Source of the DNA: Alcanivorax sediminis | GTDB taxonomy: Bacteria > Pseudomonadota > Gammaproteobacteria > Pseudomonadales > Alcanivoracaceae | NCBI RefSeq assembly: GCF_009601165.1 | Contig: NZ_WIRE01000001.1 | Span: 744,001 to 808,000 of the forward strand | Direction: 5' to 3' | DNA: 64,000 bases | Part shown: one piece after another, positions 51,504 to 59,178 of the stretch | Position numbering within the stretch: position 1 is the stretch's first letter | Layout: the number at the start of each line of letters is the position of its first letter | The notes under the pieces: generated by a model | Seen by the model: only the letters and a program-made list of their open reading frames with translations | Database searches by the model: none | What the model was told of the DNA's origin: nothing | Made by a program: the position numbers and the translations under genes

Positions 51504-51543
51504 TTTAACAAGATCGGGAAGTCGAAAAAACTTAACGTTGTGT
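51504..51543 (+). other. attC remnant at the right end of the array
   Basis: TTTAACAAGATCGGG at the stop of cassette 10 and AACGTTGTGT 27 bases later match the attC ends, but the middle has no palindrome. It is read as a truncated site marking the array's end. Confidence 0.45.
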
Positions 51544-51670
51544 CTCAGCTTTTCCTGCTGCTGTGGTTTAGGTGTGCCATGGTCTCTGGTCCCGGATCAT
51601 GGTTTTAGATTTGTCATCATCTTTGGTGAGGCGATGGGTAATCCAATCAATCCACAGCGCTGGCGTTGAC

Positions 51671-51994
51671 ATGAATAACAAGATCCACTGCCCTTCCTGT
51701 TACCAGAAAATTACAGGGGAGCGCTTTATATCAGCTATTCCCAAAAGAGCTGTCTGGTACAAGTTCGAGCATCAAGAGTACAGATGCCCGCATTGTGGGA
51801 TTTCACTGGCGTATGACCGGAGAACGGGGGTTCTGATGGGCATCATCGCAGTGGCTTTTTTGATGGTTTCGGTGTTGGTGGTTGTGGGGATGCTCCCCGT
51901 GAGCATCATGTTGATTGTCCCTGCGGTCTTGTTTGCACTGTTTTTTAGGGTGAGGCGGCTTGTTGTGCGTCCCGATTCCGTTGATCAACTGTGA
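51671..51994 (+). CDS. zinc-ribbon membrane protein
   Basis: 107 residues from ATG 51671. A zinc ribbon with Cys pairs IHCPSCYQ (7-10) and YRCPHCGIS (about 39-42) leads into two membrane helices (about 55-74 and 78-95) and a basic tail. The gene follows the attC remnant by 127 bases, with no ribosome-binding site stronger than GCGTTGAC. Possibly a formerly mobile gene at the array border. No named family is claimed. Confidence 0.65.
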   Translation: MNNKIHCPSCYQKITGERFISAIPKRAVWYKFEHQEYRCPHCGISLAYDRRTGVLMGIIAVAFLMVSVLVVVGMLPVSIMLIVPAVLFALFFRVRRLVVRPDSVDQL

Positions 51995-52027
51995 GGCAAT
52001 GGGCCCTGCTTTGAGCTTGGCCAGTCT

Positions 52028-52675
52028 ATGACTGAAGCGAAATTAATCCGAAAGTGGGTCCGGGTTGATGATTGGGGGAGGCTGTCTGAGATTGATCTCG
52101 TCAGGTTAAGGCGAGAGGCGACAGTTCTGTCTGAGTTGTTGTTGTCACTGAATGATGATCCCTATGACCTGGCTGGATGTTGCACGCCGTTTTTGCGTGG
52201 CGTTATGGAGGGCGACCTACAGCTTCCTGTAGAGGGGGTGCCTTTGGCGATCACGCGGATAGAAGATGCAGGTGTGGTTTTTCCGGAAGGTTTCATTAAT
52301 GCTTACTGTTCCTTCTTCATGACGGCCCAGGGTTATCGCTTTGACTATGACAAGATTGAGCACGGTGATGGTGACGATGGTGCTGGCGTTTGGGTTGATT
52401 TTGAGGTTGAAAGAGATGGCCCTGGCTGATGGATATGTTGCCTTGAGTGAGAGTGGGAACTGGAAAGTACCGGGGCGAATTATCAGTATTTCATTGTTGA
52501 TGAGAGGAGCGTGGCGGATCTTCTGCATTCAAGGATGCAGGCATCAGATATCTCCACGGCACGCTATGACCTGCCCGTCATTGATGTAAATGGTCAGCTC
52601 ATGATGCGGCCGGAGCTTGATGTTGTATTGGGGCGTTACAAGGACAAGCTTTACGAGCAAGCGGGTTATCGTTAA
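52028..52675 (+). pseudogene. hypothetical gene interrupted by frame changes
   Basis: The open frame 52028-52429 (133 residues, MTEAKLIRKWVRVDDWGR...) stops at TGA 52427. The same frame has a second TGA at 52448 and then reads open to TAA 52673-52675 (EWELESTGANYQYFIVDERS... ending YEQAGYR). Between about 52405 and 52450 the +1 frame is open (EMALADGYVALSE), so one insertion and one deletion would restore a single gene of about 215 residues. GTG 52511, preceded by GAGAGGAGC, could alternatively start a separate 54-residue gene. Function unknown. Confidence 0.5.
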
Positions 52676-52711
52676 CGGCACTTGAAGTGGATTGGTAATA
52701 GGGAGAATGCG

Positions 52712-53137
52712 TTGCGGTTTCGAGGCGGATTGGTTGTGTTGCTGGGGGTGTCCTCGGTGCTTGTGGGTTGTACCAATGTAGCAGGAGATGCGATTCGGGT
52801 GATCGAGGCGCCTGCTGAGCGTCAGGAGAACCTGTTCGCATCGATTGAACATACTCTTCGGGCAAGCGGTTATGAGTGTCATGCTGCGGGGGAGGGCCAT
52901 CGCTACCGTTGCGACAAGGCTTTGCGCAACCTCTTTATTCACCAGACACGGGCGGTGATAGAGGTGTTTCCGGACGCGGATGTTCCTGATAGCTATTTTG
53001 TGATGGCGACCCGTTGGGATGAAGGGTTGATTCCGGGGGAGTTGATCTCCAGTGAGTATCACAGTGCGGATGTGGTGGCCTTGTGTAAGGCATTGGAGGA
53101 TTCGTCGCTGGGCCGCTGTCGCGTAGAGGCGCCGTGA
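52712..53137 (+). CDS. small lipoprotein of unknown function
   Basis: 141 residues from TTG 52712, chosen because AGGGAG lies 6 bases upstream and the product then starts RFRGGLVVLLGV with a lipobox LVGC (Cys20). The mature part has three further Cys (YECHAAGEGHRYRC) and KALEDSSLGRC near the end, which suggests periplasmic disulfides. No family recognised. It stops 38 bases before the bidirectional terminator. Confidence 0.6.
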   Translation: MRFRGGLVVLLGVSSVLVGCTNVAGDAIRVIEAPAERQENLFASIEHTLRASGYECHAAGEGHRYRCDKALRNLFIHQTRAVIEVFPDADVPDSYFVMATRWDEGLIPGELISSEYHSADVVALCKALEDSSLGRCRVEAP

Positions 53138-53174
53138 CTCTTTTGAGCCTGCTGATGGGCATAGGGTGTATCAA

Positions 53175-53203
53175 TAAAAAGGGCAGCGTAGCTGCCCTTT
53201 TTG
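53175..53203. terminator. bidirectional terminator
   Basis: AAAAGGGCAGC-GTA-GCTGCCCTTTT, symmetric with A- and T-runs on both sides, between the convergent lipoprotein gene and the GlyGly-CTERM gene. Confidence 0.93.
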
Positions 53204-53219
53204 ATGCTTCCCGGTTCTC

Positions 53220-54068
53220 TTAAACTCGCCGCCGCCACATCAACAGCATGGCAACAGTGGCAAGCAGCCCTGCGGGCAGGCTGCCGCCGGAGCGAGGGTT
53301 CTCCATGGCGCGAACAACCGTCTCAATCTGATCGAGCTTGGCATTCAGCTTGGCCAGTGCGGCCTTTTGCTCAGCGTAGACATCCATCTGTGCCACGGTC
53401 AGCACGTCCACGTCATCCAGTGCTTCTGCCAGATTGGCCAAGCGACGCAGTTTGCTGTCGTTGCCGACGCTGACGGTCCCTTCTGCATATTCGCTACCAA
53501 AACCGATGCTGACGCCGCCGTTGGTTGCGGTGCTGCCAACGGTAAAGCGAACGCCGTTGCGAACAATGGCCTCGTTGTGAAAGGCGCACCACTGATCTTC
53601 CCAATTCAGTCCCTCGGGGATAGTGCCCACGATAGTGACAGTCATATCATCTTTATTGGCTTCACCGGATATCGGAACACCCGTGACGGTGTTGGTGCAG
53701 TTGTAATCAATGGCGGTGCCGTCACTGAGTCTTGGGGCTGGATCGCTATATTGCTCGAAGGCAAAGTAGCCAGGACCACCATTAGCCGAATCGTTGGCCA
53801 CCAGGCTCCAGCTATGGCCCAGTTCGGCTGGTGCGCGGGTGTAGTCGGGACCAATAGTGTTGATGACTTCCACTGGCGAGTCGGTATCCAGTAAGCGCAG
53901 GCGGAGGTTGTTTTCTTTCAGTTCGAGAGGGGAATGAGGGAAGGGTTGGTCTAAGGAGCAGTCAATCCCCACGCAGGTGTTGCCCGCGACGATCAGGTCA
54001 TCATTGTACACCTGGTCCGCACTGACAATGGCTGGGATTAAACCCAGTAACAGGATGCTTTTTTTCAT
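53220..54068 (-). CDS. exported protein with YadA-type neck and GlyGly-CTERM-like tail
   Basis: 282 residues. Signal peptide 1-17, then VYNDDLIVAGNTCVGIDC, a beta head with the family-like LKENNLRLRLLDTDS (50-64), and a neck at about 208-230 (LRRLANLAEALDDVDVLTVAQ), followed by a short coiled coil (231-256). The C-terminus is SGGSLP, a hydrophobic stretch 264-278, then WRRRV, fitting the GlyGly-CTERM signal cleaved by rhombosortase. A trimeric, surface-displayed or released protein is inferred. It is 14 bases downstream of its paralogue. Confidence 0.75.
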   Translation of the reverse strand: MKKSILLLGLIPAIVSADQVYNDDLIVAGNTCVGIDCSLDQPFPHSPLELKENNLRLRLLDTDSPVEVINTIGPDYTRAPAELGHSWSLVANDSANGGPGYFAFEQYSDPAPRLSDGTAIDYNCTNTVTGVPISGEANKDDMTVTIVGTIPEGLNWEDQWCAFHNEAIVRNGVRFTVGSTATNGGVSIGFGSEYAEGTVSVGNDSKLRRLANLAEALDDVDVLTVAQMDVYAEQKAALAKLNAKLDQIETVVRAMENPRSGGSLPAGLLATVAMLLMWRRRV

Positions 54069-54082
54069 GTCGTTTCTCCGCC

Positions 54083-54682
54083 TTACTCTTCTTCAGCCAG
54101 TACGCTCAGGCGTGCAGAGAGGTCATTGATGCGATCCTGTAGTTTGGCAATGCTGGCATCCATGGCGGTGGTGTCCACGCTGGCGGCATAGGTATTGAAC
54201 TGACCAACCGTGACGGCATCAGTGTCGTCGATGCCATCAGCGACGTGGGTAATGCGGCGTTCGCTGCCCGGCGCGCCCACGGAAACGGCATCGGCTACGG
54301 ATACTGCTCCGGCGCCCAGAGCCACATCACCTTCCGGGCTGATCTGCAGGGTATAAGTACTGCTGGTGGCGTTCATGATGAAGAAGGCGGCCGGCAGGGA
54401 GGACGCACCATCGGTCACGCCTACTCGCCAATCTGTGCTGGGAAATGAGGCAGAGTTACTGGTGTCATTAAAGTAGATCTGTGGAGAGGCGCTCTTGAGT
54501 TTCAGGACATCAAACCCGAATTCTTCGCCTTCAATGCAGTCCGCGCCAATACAGGCACTGCCGGATGAGAAAGGTGCGCCCCCGGAAACGATCAGATCGT
54601 CCTGGATTACCTCGTCTGCCATGGTCAGGCCGGATGCGCCGAGAAGCGCCAGAGTGGCAAGGTGCTGTATCTTCATTTTCAT
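54083..54682 (-). CDS. exported protein with YadA-type neck
   Basis: 199 residues. Signal peptide 1-22 (ending TMA), then EVIQDDLIVSGG, CIGADCIEGEEFGFDVLKLK and a beta domain with DWRVGVTDGASSLPAAF. Residues 142-161 (RRITHVADGIDDTDAVTVGQ) are a near-ideal trimeric-autotransporter neck motif, followed by a short coiled coil (about 165-195) ending EEE. There is no beta-barrel anchor and, unlike its neighbour, no C-terminal sorting tail. Both are probably one operon; a hetero-oligomer is possible. Confidence 0.72.
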   Translation of the reverse strand: MKMKIQHLATLALLGASGLTMADEVIQDDLIVSGGAPFSSGSACIGADCIEGEEFGFDVLKLKSASPQIYFNDTSNSASFPSTDWRVGVTDGASSLPAAFFIMNATSSTYTLQISPEGDVALGAGAVSVADAVSVGAPGSERRITHVADGIDDTDAVTVGQFNTYAASVDTTAMDASIAKLQDRINDLSARLSVLAEEE

Positions 54683-54891
54683 GGATTCCCCCCAAATAAT
54701 GTCGTTTTGATATTGAGGGCAAGTATAGGGGGGAATCGCAGGGTTGGGTAAACTTTAAGCAGTGCTGCCGTTGTGTGGATCAAGCCGGGAGGCTCGGGCT
54801 CGATCCGGTAATGGATGCCCGGCAGACGTCGCGCCCCAAAACAGGGATAATGGCGCCCGGAAACCCCCACTCTCCAACCCGGCAGTGCCCC

Positions 54892-57111
54892 ATGGAAATC
54901 AAGGTCAACTTTCTCGACAACCTGCGTCTGGAAGCCAAATTCGACGACTTCACGGTGATCGCGGACCAGCCCATTCGCTACAAGGGCGATGGCTCGGCCC
55001 CCGGCCCGTTCGACTACTTTTTGGCGTCGTCTGCGTTGTGTGCCGCCTATTTCGTGAAGGTGTACTGCAACACCCGGGATATCCCCACGGATAATATCCG
55101 CCTGTCGCAGAACAATATCGTCGACCCGGAAAACCGCTACAACCAGATCTTCCGTATCAATGTGGAGCTGCCGGAGGATCTCTCCGACAAGGATCGCACT
55201 GGCATACTGCGCGCTATCGATCGCTGTACGGTGAAGAAGGTGGTGCAGACCGGGCCGGACTTCCAGATCAATGCCGTGGAGAGCCTGGACGAGGATGCCC
55301 AGGCGCTGTTGACGGTGAACCCGGACGAGACGGCTCGCACCCTGATTGAGGGCAAGGACCGGCCGCTGGAAGAGACCATCGCCACCATGACCGGGATTCT
55401 CGAAGACCTGGGCATGAAGATTGAGGTGTCATCCTGGCGCAATATCGTGCCCCATGTCTGGTCGCTGCATGTCCGTGATGCGGCTTCGCCCATGTGCTTC
55501 ACCAACGGTAAGGGGGCGACCAAGGAAAGTGCGCTGTGTTCCGCGTTGGGTGAATTCATCGAGCGGTTAAGCTGCAACTTCTTCTACAACGACCAGTTCT
55601 TTGGCGAGGAGATCGCCAATAGCGCGTTCGTTCACTACCCCAATGAAAAGTGGTTCAAGCCCGGGCCCAATGACAGCCTGCCCACGGAGATTCTGGATGA
55701 GCATACCCGCGCCATCTATAACCCGGACGGCGAGCTGGGCGCCTCCAACCTGATCGACACCAATTCCGGCCGGGTGGATCGCGGCATTTGCTCGCTGCCG
55801 TTCGTGCGCCAGTCCGACGGTGAGACGGTGTACTTCCCGTCCAATCTGATCGAGAACCTGTTCCTCAGTAACGGCATGAGTGCCGGTAACACGCTGGCGG
55901 AAGCCGAGGTGCAGTGTCTCTCGGAGATCTTCGAGCGGGCGGTGAAGAAATACATCATCGAACAGGAGATCGTGCTGCCGGATGTGCCGGAAGATGTGCT
56001 GGCCCGCTACCCGGAGATCGTTGAGGGGATCAAGGCGCTGGAAGCCCAGGGCTTCCCGGTGCTGGTGAAGGATGCCTCGCTGGGCGGGGAATTCCCGGTG
56101 ATGTGTGTGACCTTGATGAATCCCCGCACCGGTGGCGTGTTTGCTTCCTTCGGCGCGCACCCCAGCTTCCATGTGGCGCTGGAGCGCAGCCTTACCGAGC
56201 TGTTGCAGGGGCGCAGCTTTGAAGGTCTCAACGATGTACCGCCGCCCACTTTCAACAGCATGGAAGTGTCTGAGCCGAATAACTTCGTGGAGCACTTTAT
56301 TGATTCCACGGGGGTGATTTCCTGGCGCTTCTTCAGTTCGGCAGCGGACTATGAGTTTGTGGACTGGGATTTTTCCGGAACCACCGATGAAGAAGCGCAG
56401 ACGTTGTTCGGTATCCTCGCCGAGCAGGGCAAGGAAGTGTATGTGGCGGTGCATGACCAACTGGGTGCCCCGGCGTGCCGGATTCTGGTGCCGGACTTTT
56501 CCGAGGTGTACCCGGTGGAAGACCTGATCTGGGACAACACCAACAAGGCGCTGGATTACCGCGAGGACATTCTCAACCTGCATCGCCTCAGTGATGACGA
56601 GCTGAATGCACTGGTGGCGCGACTGGAAGACAGCCAGATCGATAACTACACCGACATCATTACCCTGATCGGTATCGAGTTTGACGAGAACACGGTGTGG
56701 GGTCAGCTCACCGTGCTGGAGTTGAAGCTGCTGGTACTGCTGGCGCTGGGGCGTCTGGAGGAAGCCAGCGAGCTGGTGGATATGTTCCTGCAGTACAACG
56801 ACAACACGGTGGAGCGAGGCTTGTTTTACCGGGCCATGAACGCGGTGCTGGAAATTGCGTTGGACGAGGAGCTGGAGCTGGAAGACTTCCTCTATAACCT
56901 GAATCGCATGTTTGGCGAAGAGACCATGGCGCAGGTGGTCGGTGCGGTGGAAGGCACAGTGCGCTTCCCGGGGCTGACGCCCACCAACATGCAGCTGGAA
57001 GGGTTGGACAAGCATCTGCGCCTCATCGACAGCTATAAGAAGCTGCACGCGGCGCGGGCGCGTCTGGCCAAGCACGCAGAAATCAGGAAAGCAGAGATGG
57101 AAACGATATGA
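54892..57111 (+). CDS. ycaO: OsmC-YcaO fusion protein
   Basis: 739 residues from ATG 54892. The N-terminal OsmC-like domain (about 1-140) has ASSALCAAYFVKVYC, with Cys in the peroxidatic position. The YcaO domain (about 165-600) has the ATP-binding elements GKGATKESALCSALGEFIERLS, SNGMSAGNTLAEAEVQCLSEIFER and GAHPSFHVALERSLTELLQGR. The C-terminus is helical, as in E. coli YcaO, which is linked to RimO-dependent methylthiolation of ribosomal protein S12. YcaO enzymes activate amide backbones with ATP; the true substrate here is not known. Stop overlaps the next gene. Confidence 0.9.
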   Translation: MEIKVNFLDNLRLEAKFDDFTVIADQPIRYKGDGSAPGPFDYFLASSALCAAYFVKVYCNTRDIPTDNIRLSQNNIVDPENRYNQIFRINVELPEDLSDKDRTGILRAIDRCTVKKVVQTGPDFQINAVESLDEDAQALLTVNPDETARTLIEGKDRPLEETIATMTGILEDLGMKIEVSSWRNIVPHVWSLHVRDAASPMCFTNGKGATKESALCSALGEFIERLSCNFFYNDQFFGEEIANSAFVHYPNEKWFKPGPNDSLPTEILDEHTRAIYNPDGELGASNLIDTNSGRVDRGICSLPFVRQSDGETVYFPSNLIENLFLSNGMSAGNTLAEAEVQCLSEIFERAVKKYIIEQEIVLPDVPEDVLARYPEIVEGIKALEAQGFPVLVKDASLGGEFPVMCVTLMNPRTGGVFASFGAHPSFHVALERSLTELLQGRSFEGLNDVPPPTFNSMEVSEPNNFVEHFIDSTGVISWRFFSSAADYEFVDWDFSGTTDEEAQTLFGILAEQGKEVYVAVHDQLGAPACRILVPDFSEVYPVEDLIWDNTNKALDYREDILNLHRLSDDELNALVARLEDSQIDNYTDIITLIGIEFDENTVWGQLTVLELKLLVLLALGRLEEASELVDMFLQYNDNTVERGLFYRAMNAVLEIALDEELELEDFLYNLNRMFGEETMAQVVGAVEGTVRFPGLTPTNMQLEGLDKHLRLIDSYKKLHAARARLAKHAEIRKAEMETI

Positions 57112-57518
57112 CGCAGGACTGGACACAACTGTCGCCTGACGCAGGCGGAAACGGCAAGACGGTACACAGCCTTGTTTGCCGGGGGGGCGATGAGCAGGCC
57201 ATCAAGGACGGTTTGGAGGCGGCGCTGGAAAAAGCCGTGGCGCTGCTCGACCGTAATGTACGCGATGACTCCCGCTATCTGTTGTGTGAGTGGAATGCCC
57301 GCGCGGCCAGTCTGCAGATCGTTGTCAGTGATGACAGCAAGACCCGGGATGCACCAGAAGTGGTGGCGTGCCGATTTGAAAACGTCGACCCATCCGTGGA
57401 TGTGGCGTTGGTGCAATTCCTGATTCGCGATTACCTGACCACCTGCACCGCCTTTCTCGGCTGGTCATTACTGGCCGCCTTCCATGAAGGCGATCGCCAG
57501 CGTTCGCGGCTGCTTTGA
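57108..57518 (+). CDS. hypothetical protein coupled to the YcaO gene
   Basis: 136 residues. ATG 57108 overlaps the YcaO stop (ATGA), so translation is coupled and the products probably cooperate. Soluble, with LVCRGGDEQAIKDGLEAALEKAVALLD in the first half and a more hydrophobic C-terminus (LIRDYLTTCTAFLGWSLLAAFHEG). I recognise no family. Candidate accessory or partner of the OsmC-YcaO enzyme. Confidence 0.65.
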   Translation: MTQDWTQLSPDAGGNGKTVHSLVCRGGDEQAIKDGLEAALEKAVALLDRNVRDDSRYLLCEWNARAASLQIVVSDDSKTRDAPEVVACRFENVDPSVDVALVQFLIRDYLTTCTAFLGWSLLAAFHEGDRQRSRLL

Positions 57519-57634
57519 AGGCGATTTCACCGCAGGTTTACTGAGATCAATGTGGTGTTCCTCTTCATGTTTCGGACCACCGTTACCTCGCAGGCGGAAA
57601 TGGGCAAGAGCCCGTATCCGCCGTTTCTTGCCCG

Positions 57635-58099
57635 TTACCAGGCGATCTCGAACCCGGTGACTCGGCCGCTCTTCCATAGTTGTTTTGCCGAACCTGGATC
57701 CATACAGCCGTTGCGCTGTGTGCCCCTGTAACCACACGCGACTTCATCCCAGTCCGGTGAGCCTGAAACATTGTAACCAAAGCCCTGGTTGGCATCCGGC
57801 ACGGCAGGATCAAGGCGAACATAGCCGTGGCTGGATCCGCTCTGGACCTTCAGCCAGATCACGGTGCTGCTGGGCGCATCGCAGTTGCTGTCACCATTCC
57901 AGCGCCAGGAACCGCCCACAACCGGTTCCCCCATCAAGCTGTCGAGACGGTAACGGACCTCAACGCTGCTGGCGTTGCAGTTGCCGATACGAACATTGTA
58001 TTTGCTGTCGCTGCCCGAGCCCGGGCCCACCGCCAGGGCGGTAGCTGGTGCCAGGCTGGCGGTCAGTAGTGAGGCAATCAAAAGACGTGGAGCTTTCAT
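57635..58099 (-). CDS. small exported protein, unknown function
   Basis: 154 residues from ATG 58099, preceded by GGGGAA. Signal peptide 1-23 (ending ALA). The mature part VGPGSGSDSKYNVRIGNCNASSVEVRY looks beta-rich and has six Cys (GNC, SNC, VACGY, NGC), suggesting disulfides. No enzymatic motif. Its upstream region has the palindrome CCCCCATATGGGGG at 58162-58175. It converges with the YcaO unit. Confidence 0.6.
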   Translation of the reverse strand: MKAPRLLIASLLTASLAPATALAVGPGSGSDSKYNVRIGNCNASSVEVRYRLDSLMGEPVVGGSWRWNGDSNCDAPSSTVIWLKVQSGSSHGYVRLDPAVPDANQGFGYNVSGSPDWDEVACGYRGTQRNGCMDPGSAKQLWKSGRVTGFEIAW

Positions 58100-58161
58100 T
58101 GGTCTTTCCCCAGTTGGTGTTGTCAGGAACGAGTCTGGCGCAGAGAAAGGTAATGGCGCAT

Positions 58162-58175
58162 CCCCCATATGGGGG
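58162..58175. promoter_or_regulatory. perfect palindrome upstream of the small exported protein gene
   Basis: CCCCCATATGGGGG, 63 bases before the start codon at 58099 and within a 267-base intergenic stretch. The position and symmetry fit an operator, but no regulator can be named. Confidence 0.4.
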
Positions 58176-58336
58176 ACAGAAATAGCACCGTCAGGAGCGT
58201 CACTGTGGGATCGTGCTTTCACGCGAAGGTGTCGCTGCGGACAAAGGATCTTTCGCAGTGGAACCACCGCTACTAAGGGGGGCATAGAGAAAAAGGGCGT
58301 TAACGTCGGCGCGGGCACGGCATTGCCGCTGGCAGG

Positions 58337-58366
58337 GCCTCTATTCATTGTTAACTATTAACTGAT
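58337..58366. repeat. TTAACTATTAAC-word element at the gntR 3' end
   Basis: CTATTCATTGTTAACTATTAACTGAT abuts the gntR stop codon. The same words occur beside the pilU stop (32174-32196), the alkB2 stop (60328-60372) and the trkH stop (61205-61243). Confidence 0.7.
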
Positions 58367-59032
58367 CTATGCCGCGCTCCGCTTGGCGATGGCGCGCAGC
58401 ACGATCTGGCACTGATTTTCCCCATATTCACGAATATCTTCCCCTGCATCCTGCTGCTTGCGGCCAACGATATTGACCAGCAGGCGCTTGAAGATCTGCA
58501 GAGAGACATCGAACTCGGTGGTGTCTTCCTGCAGGGCGATAAACGAATAGCGTTTAAGCAGCGGTATCAGGTTGAGGATGTCGGCTTCCAGATAGCGGTT
58601 GGCCGAGAACCGGGCAGTGGCAATCTCCACGAAACGGAAGGCCAACTGATGAGCGGCAGGCATGTCGTTGTTATGAAAATGCTGCTCCAGCTGAGGCAGC
58701 ATGGCCACCAGATCTTCAATCTGGCCGGGTTGCCAGCTCGCAGCAGCCCGTTCCGCCAGCTGGGACAACAGCAGAAAAAGATACTCGTAAAGATCCTTCA
58801 CCTGGGTCTCGGTGACCTCACAGACCCGTGCGCCCCGGCGCGGCTGAAGCTCGATCAGGTGCTGCTTTTCCAGCAGCCTGAAGGCCTCACGGAGTGAGTT
58901 GGTACTTACATCAATCTCTTTGGCCAGCTCGCTCTCGGGCAGTTTTGCACCTGGAGCCAGGGTTCCGGTGATGATGCGTTCACCCAGGTGGCGAGCGATC
59001 TGTTCGCTCAGGCTGACGGCTTGCAACGACAT
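58367..59032 (-). CDS. GntR-family regulator adjacent to alkB2
   Basis: 221 residues. N-terminal winged helix (about 5-70) with LGERIITGTLAPGAKLPESELAKE and NSLREAFRLLEKQHLIE, and an FCD-type helical effector domain (about 85-210) as in the FadR subfamily, with conserved His in EQHFHNNDMPAAHQLAFRFVE. In Alcanivorax borkumensis a GntR gene stands directly upstream of alkB2, the same layout as here. It probably represses alkB2 through the 33-bp palindrome and may respond to a fatty-acid-like effector; that effector is inferred. Confidence 0.85.
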   Translation of the reverse strand: MSLQAVSLSEQIARHLGERIITGTLAPGAKLPESELAKEIDVSTNSLREAFRLLEKQHLIELQPRRGARVCEVTETQVKDLYEYLFLLLSQLAERAAASWQPGQIEDLVAMLPQLEQHFHNNDMPAAHQLAFRFVEIATARFSANRYLEADILNLIPLLKRYSFIALQEDTTEFDVSLQIFKRLLVNIVGRKQQDAGEDIREYGENQCQIVLRAIAKRSAA

Positions 59033-59085
59033 GACAACTTCCTGTGAATCGGCGGCGCCATTATGACGTCATGGGGGCAGTATTT

Positions 59086-59129
59086 CATTTCTTGAGTTGT
59101 TTGACAATTCAAGAAATGAGGCATAACCT
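59086..59129 (+). promoter_or_regulatory. alkB2 promoter with 33-bp palindromic operator
   Basis: CATTTCTTGAGTTG (59086-59099) and CAATTCAAGAAATG (59105-59118) form an inverted repeat matching at 13 of 14 positions with a 5-base spacer. The repeat contains a perfect -35 TTGACA (59101-59106); a weaker -10 TAACCT (59124-59129) lies 17 bases on. A protein bound to the palindrome would block the -35, so repression is expected. It is 54 bases from the divergent gntR start. Confidence 0.8.
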
Positions 59130-59178
59130 TGCCATCGTTGACTGTTACTTTGAGCTTGAGCAAAGCGAGGACAAGGCC

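Larger units (their letters stand above)
46441..51543 (+). mobile_element. integron gene-cassette array without integrase (CALIN)
   Basis: Ten small genes, all on the plus strand, are each followed by a 40-85 base palindromic spacer. The spacers begin near the stop codon with YTAACAAG-like bases and end, just before the next start, with GTTRRRY-like bases (GTTATGA, GTTAGGG, GTTAAGC, GTTAGGT twice, GTTATGT, GTTATGC, GTTAAAC). That is the structure of attC sites. Several spacers share a core with AAATTTCCGCTC...CAATTTGCC. The region is clearly AT-richer than its flanks. No tyrosine recombinase (intI) gene is present within 46-64 kb or before it in this window. Confidence 0.88.

Noticed and set aside
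55567..57126. A 519-codon open frame antisense to the OsmC-YcaO gene, and similar long antisense frames over pstS, pstA, pilT and trkH
   Set aside because: All mirror well-supported genes with the codon-bias pattern of a shadow frame, and none has a ribosome-binding site or domain.
57602..57634. GGGCAAGA...TCTTGCCC inverted repeat considered as a terminator
   Set aside because: The loop is about 16 bases and no T-run follows on either strand, so evidence is too weak for a feature.
59044..59178. Longer AlkB2 start upstream of 59179
   Set aside because: It would translate through the palindrome and the -35/-10 region, and the resulting N-terminus is not hydroxylase-like.
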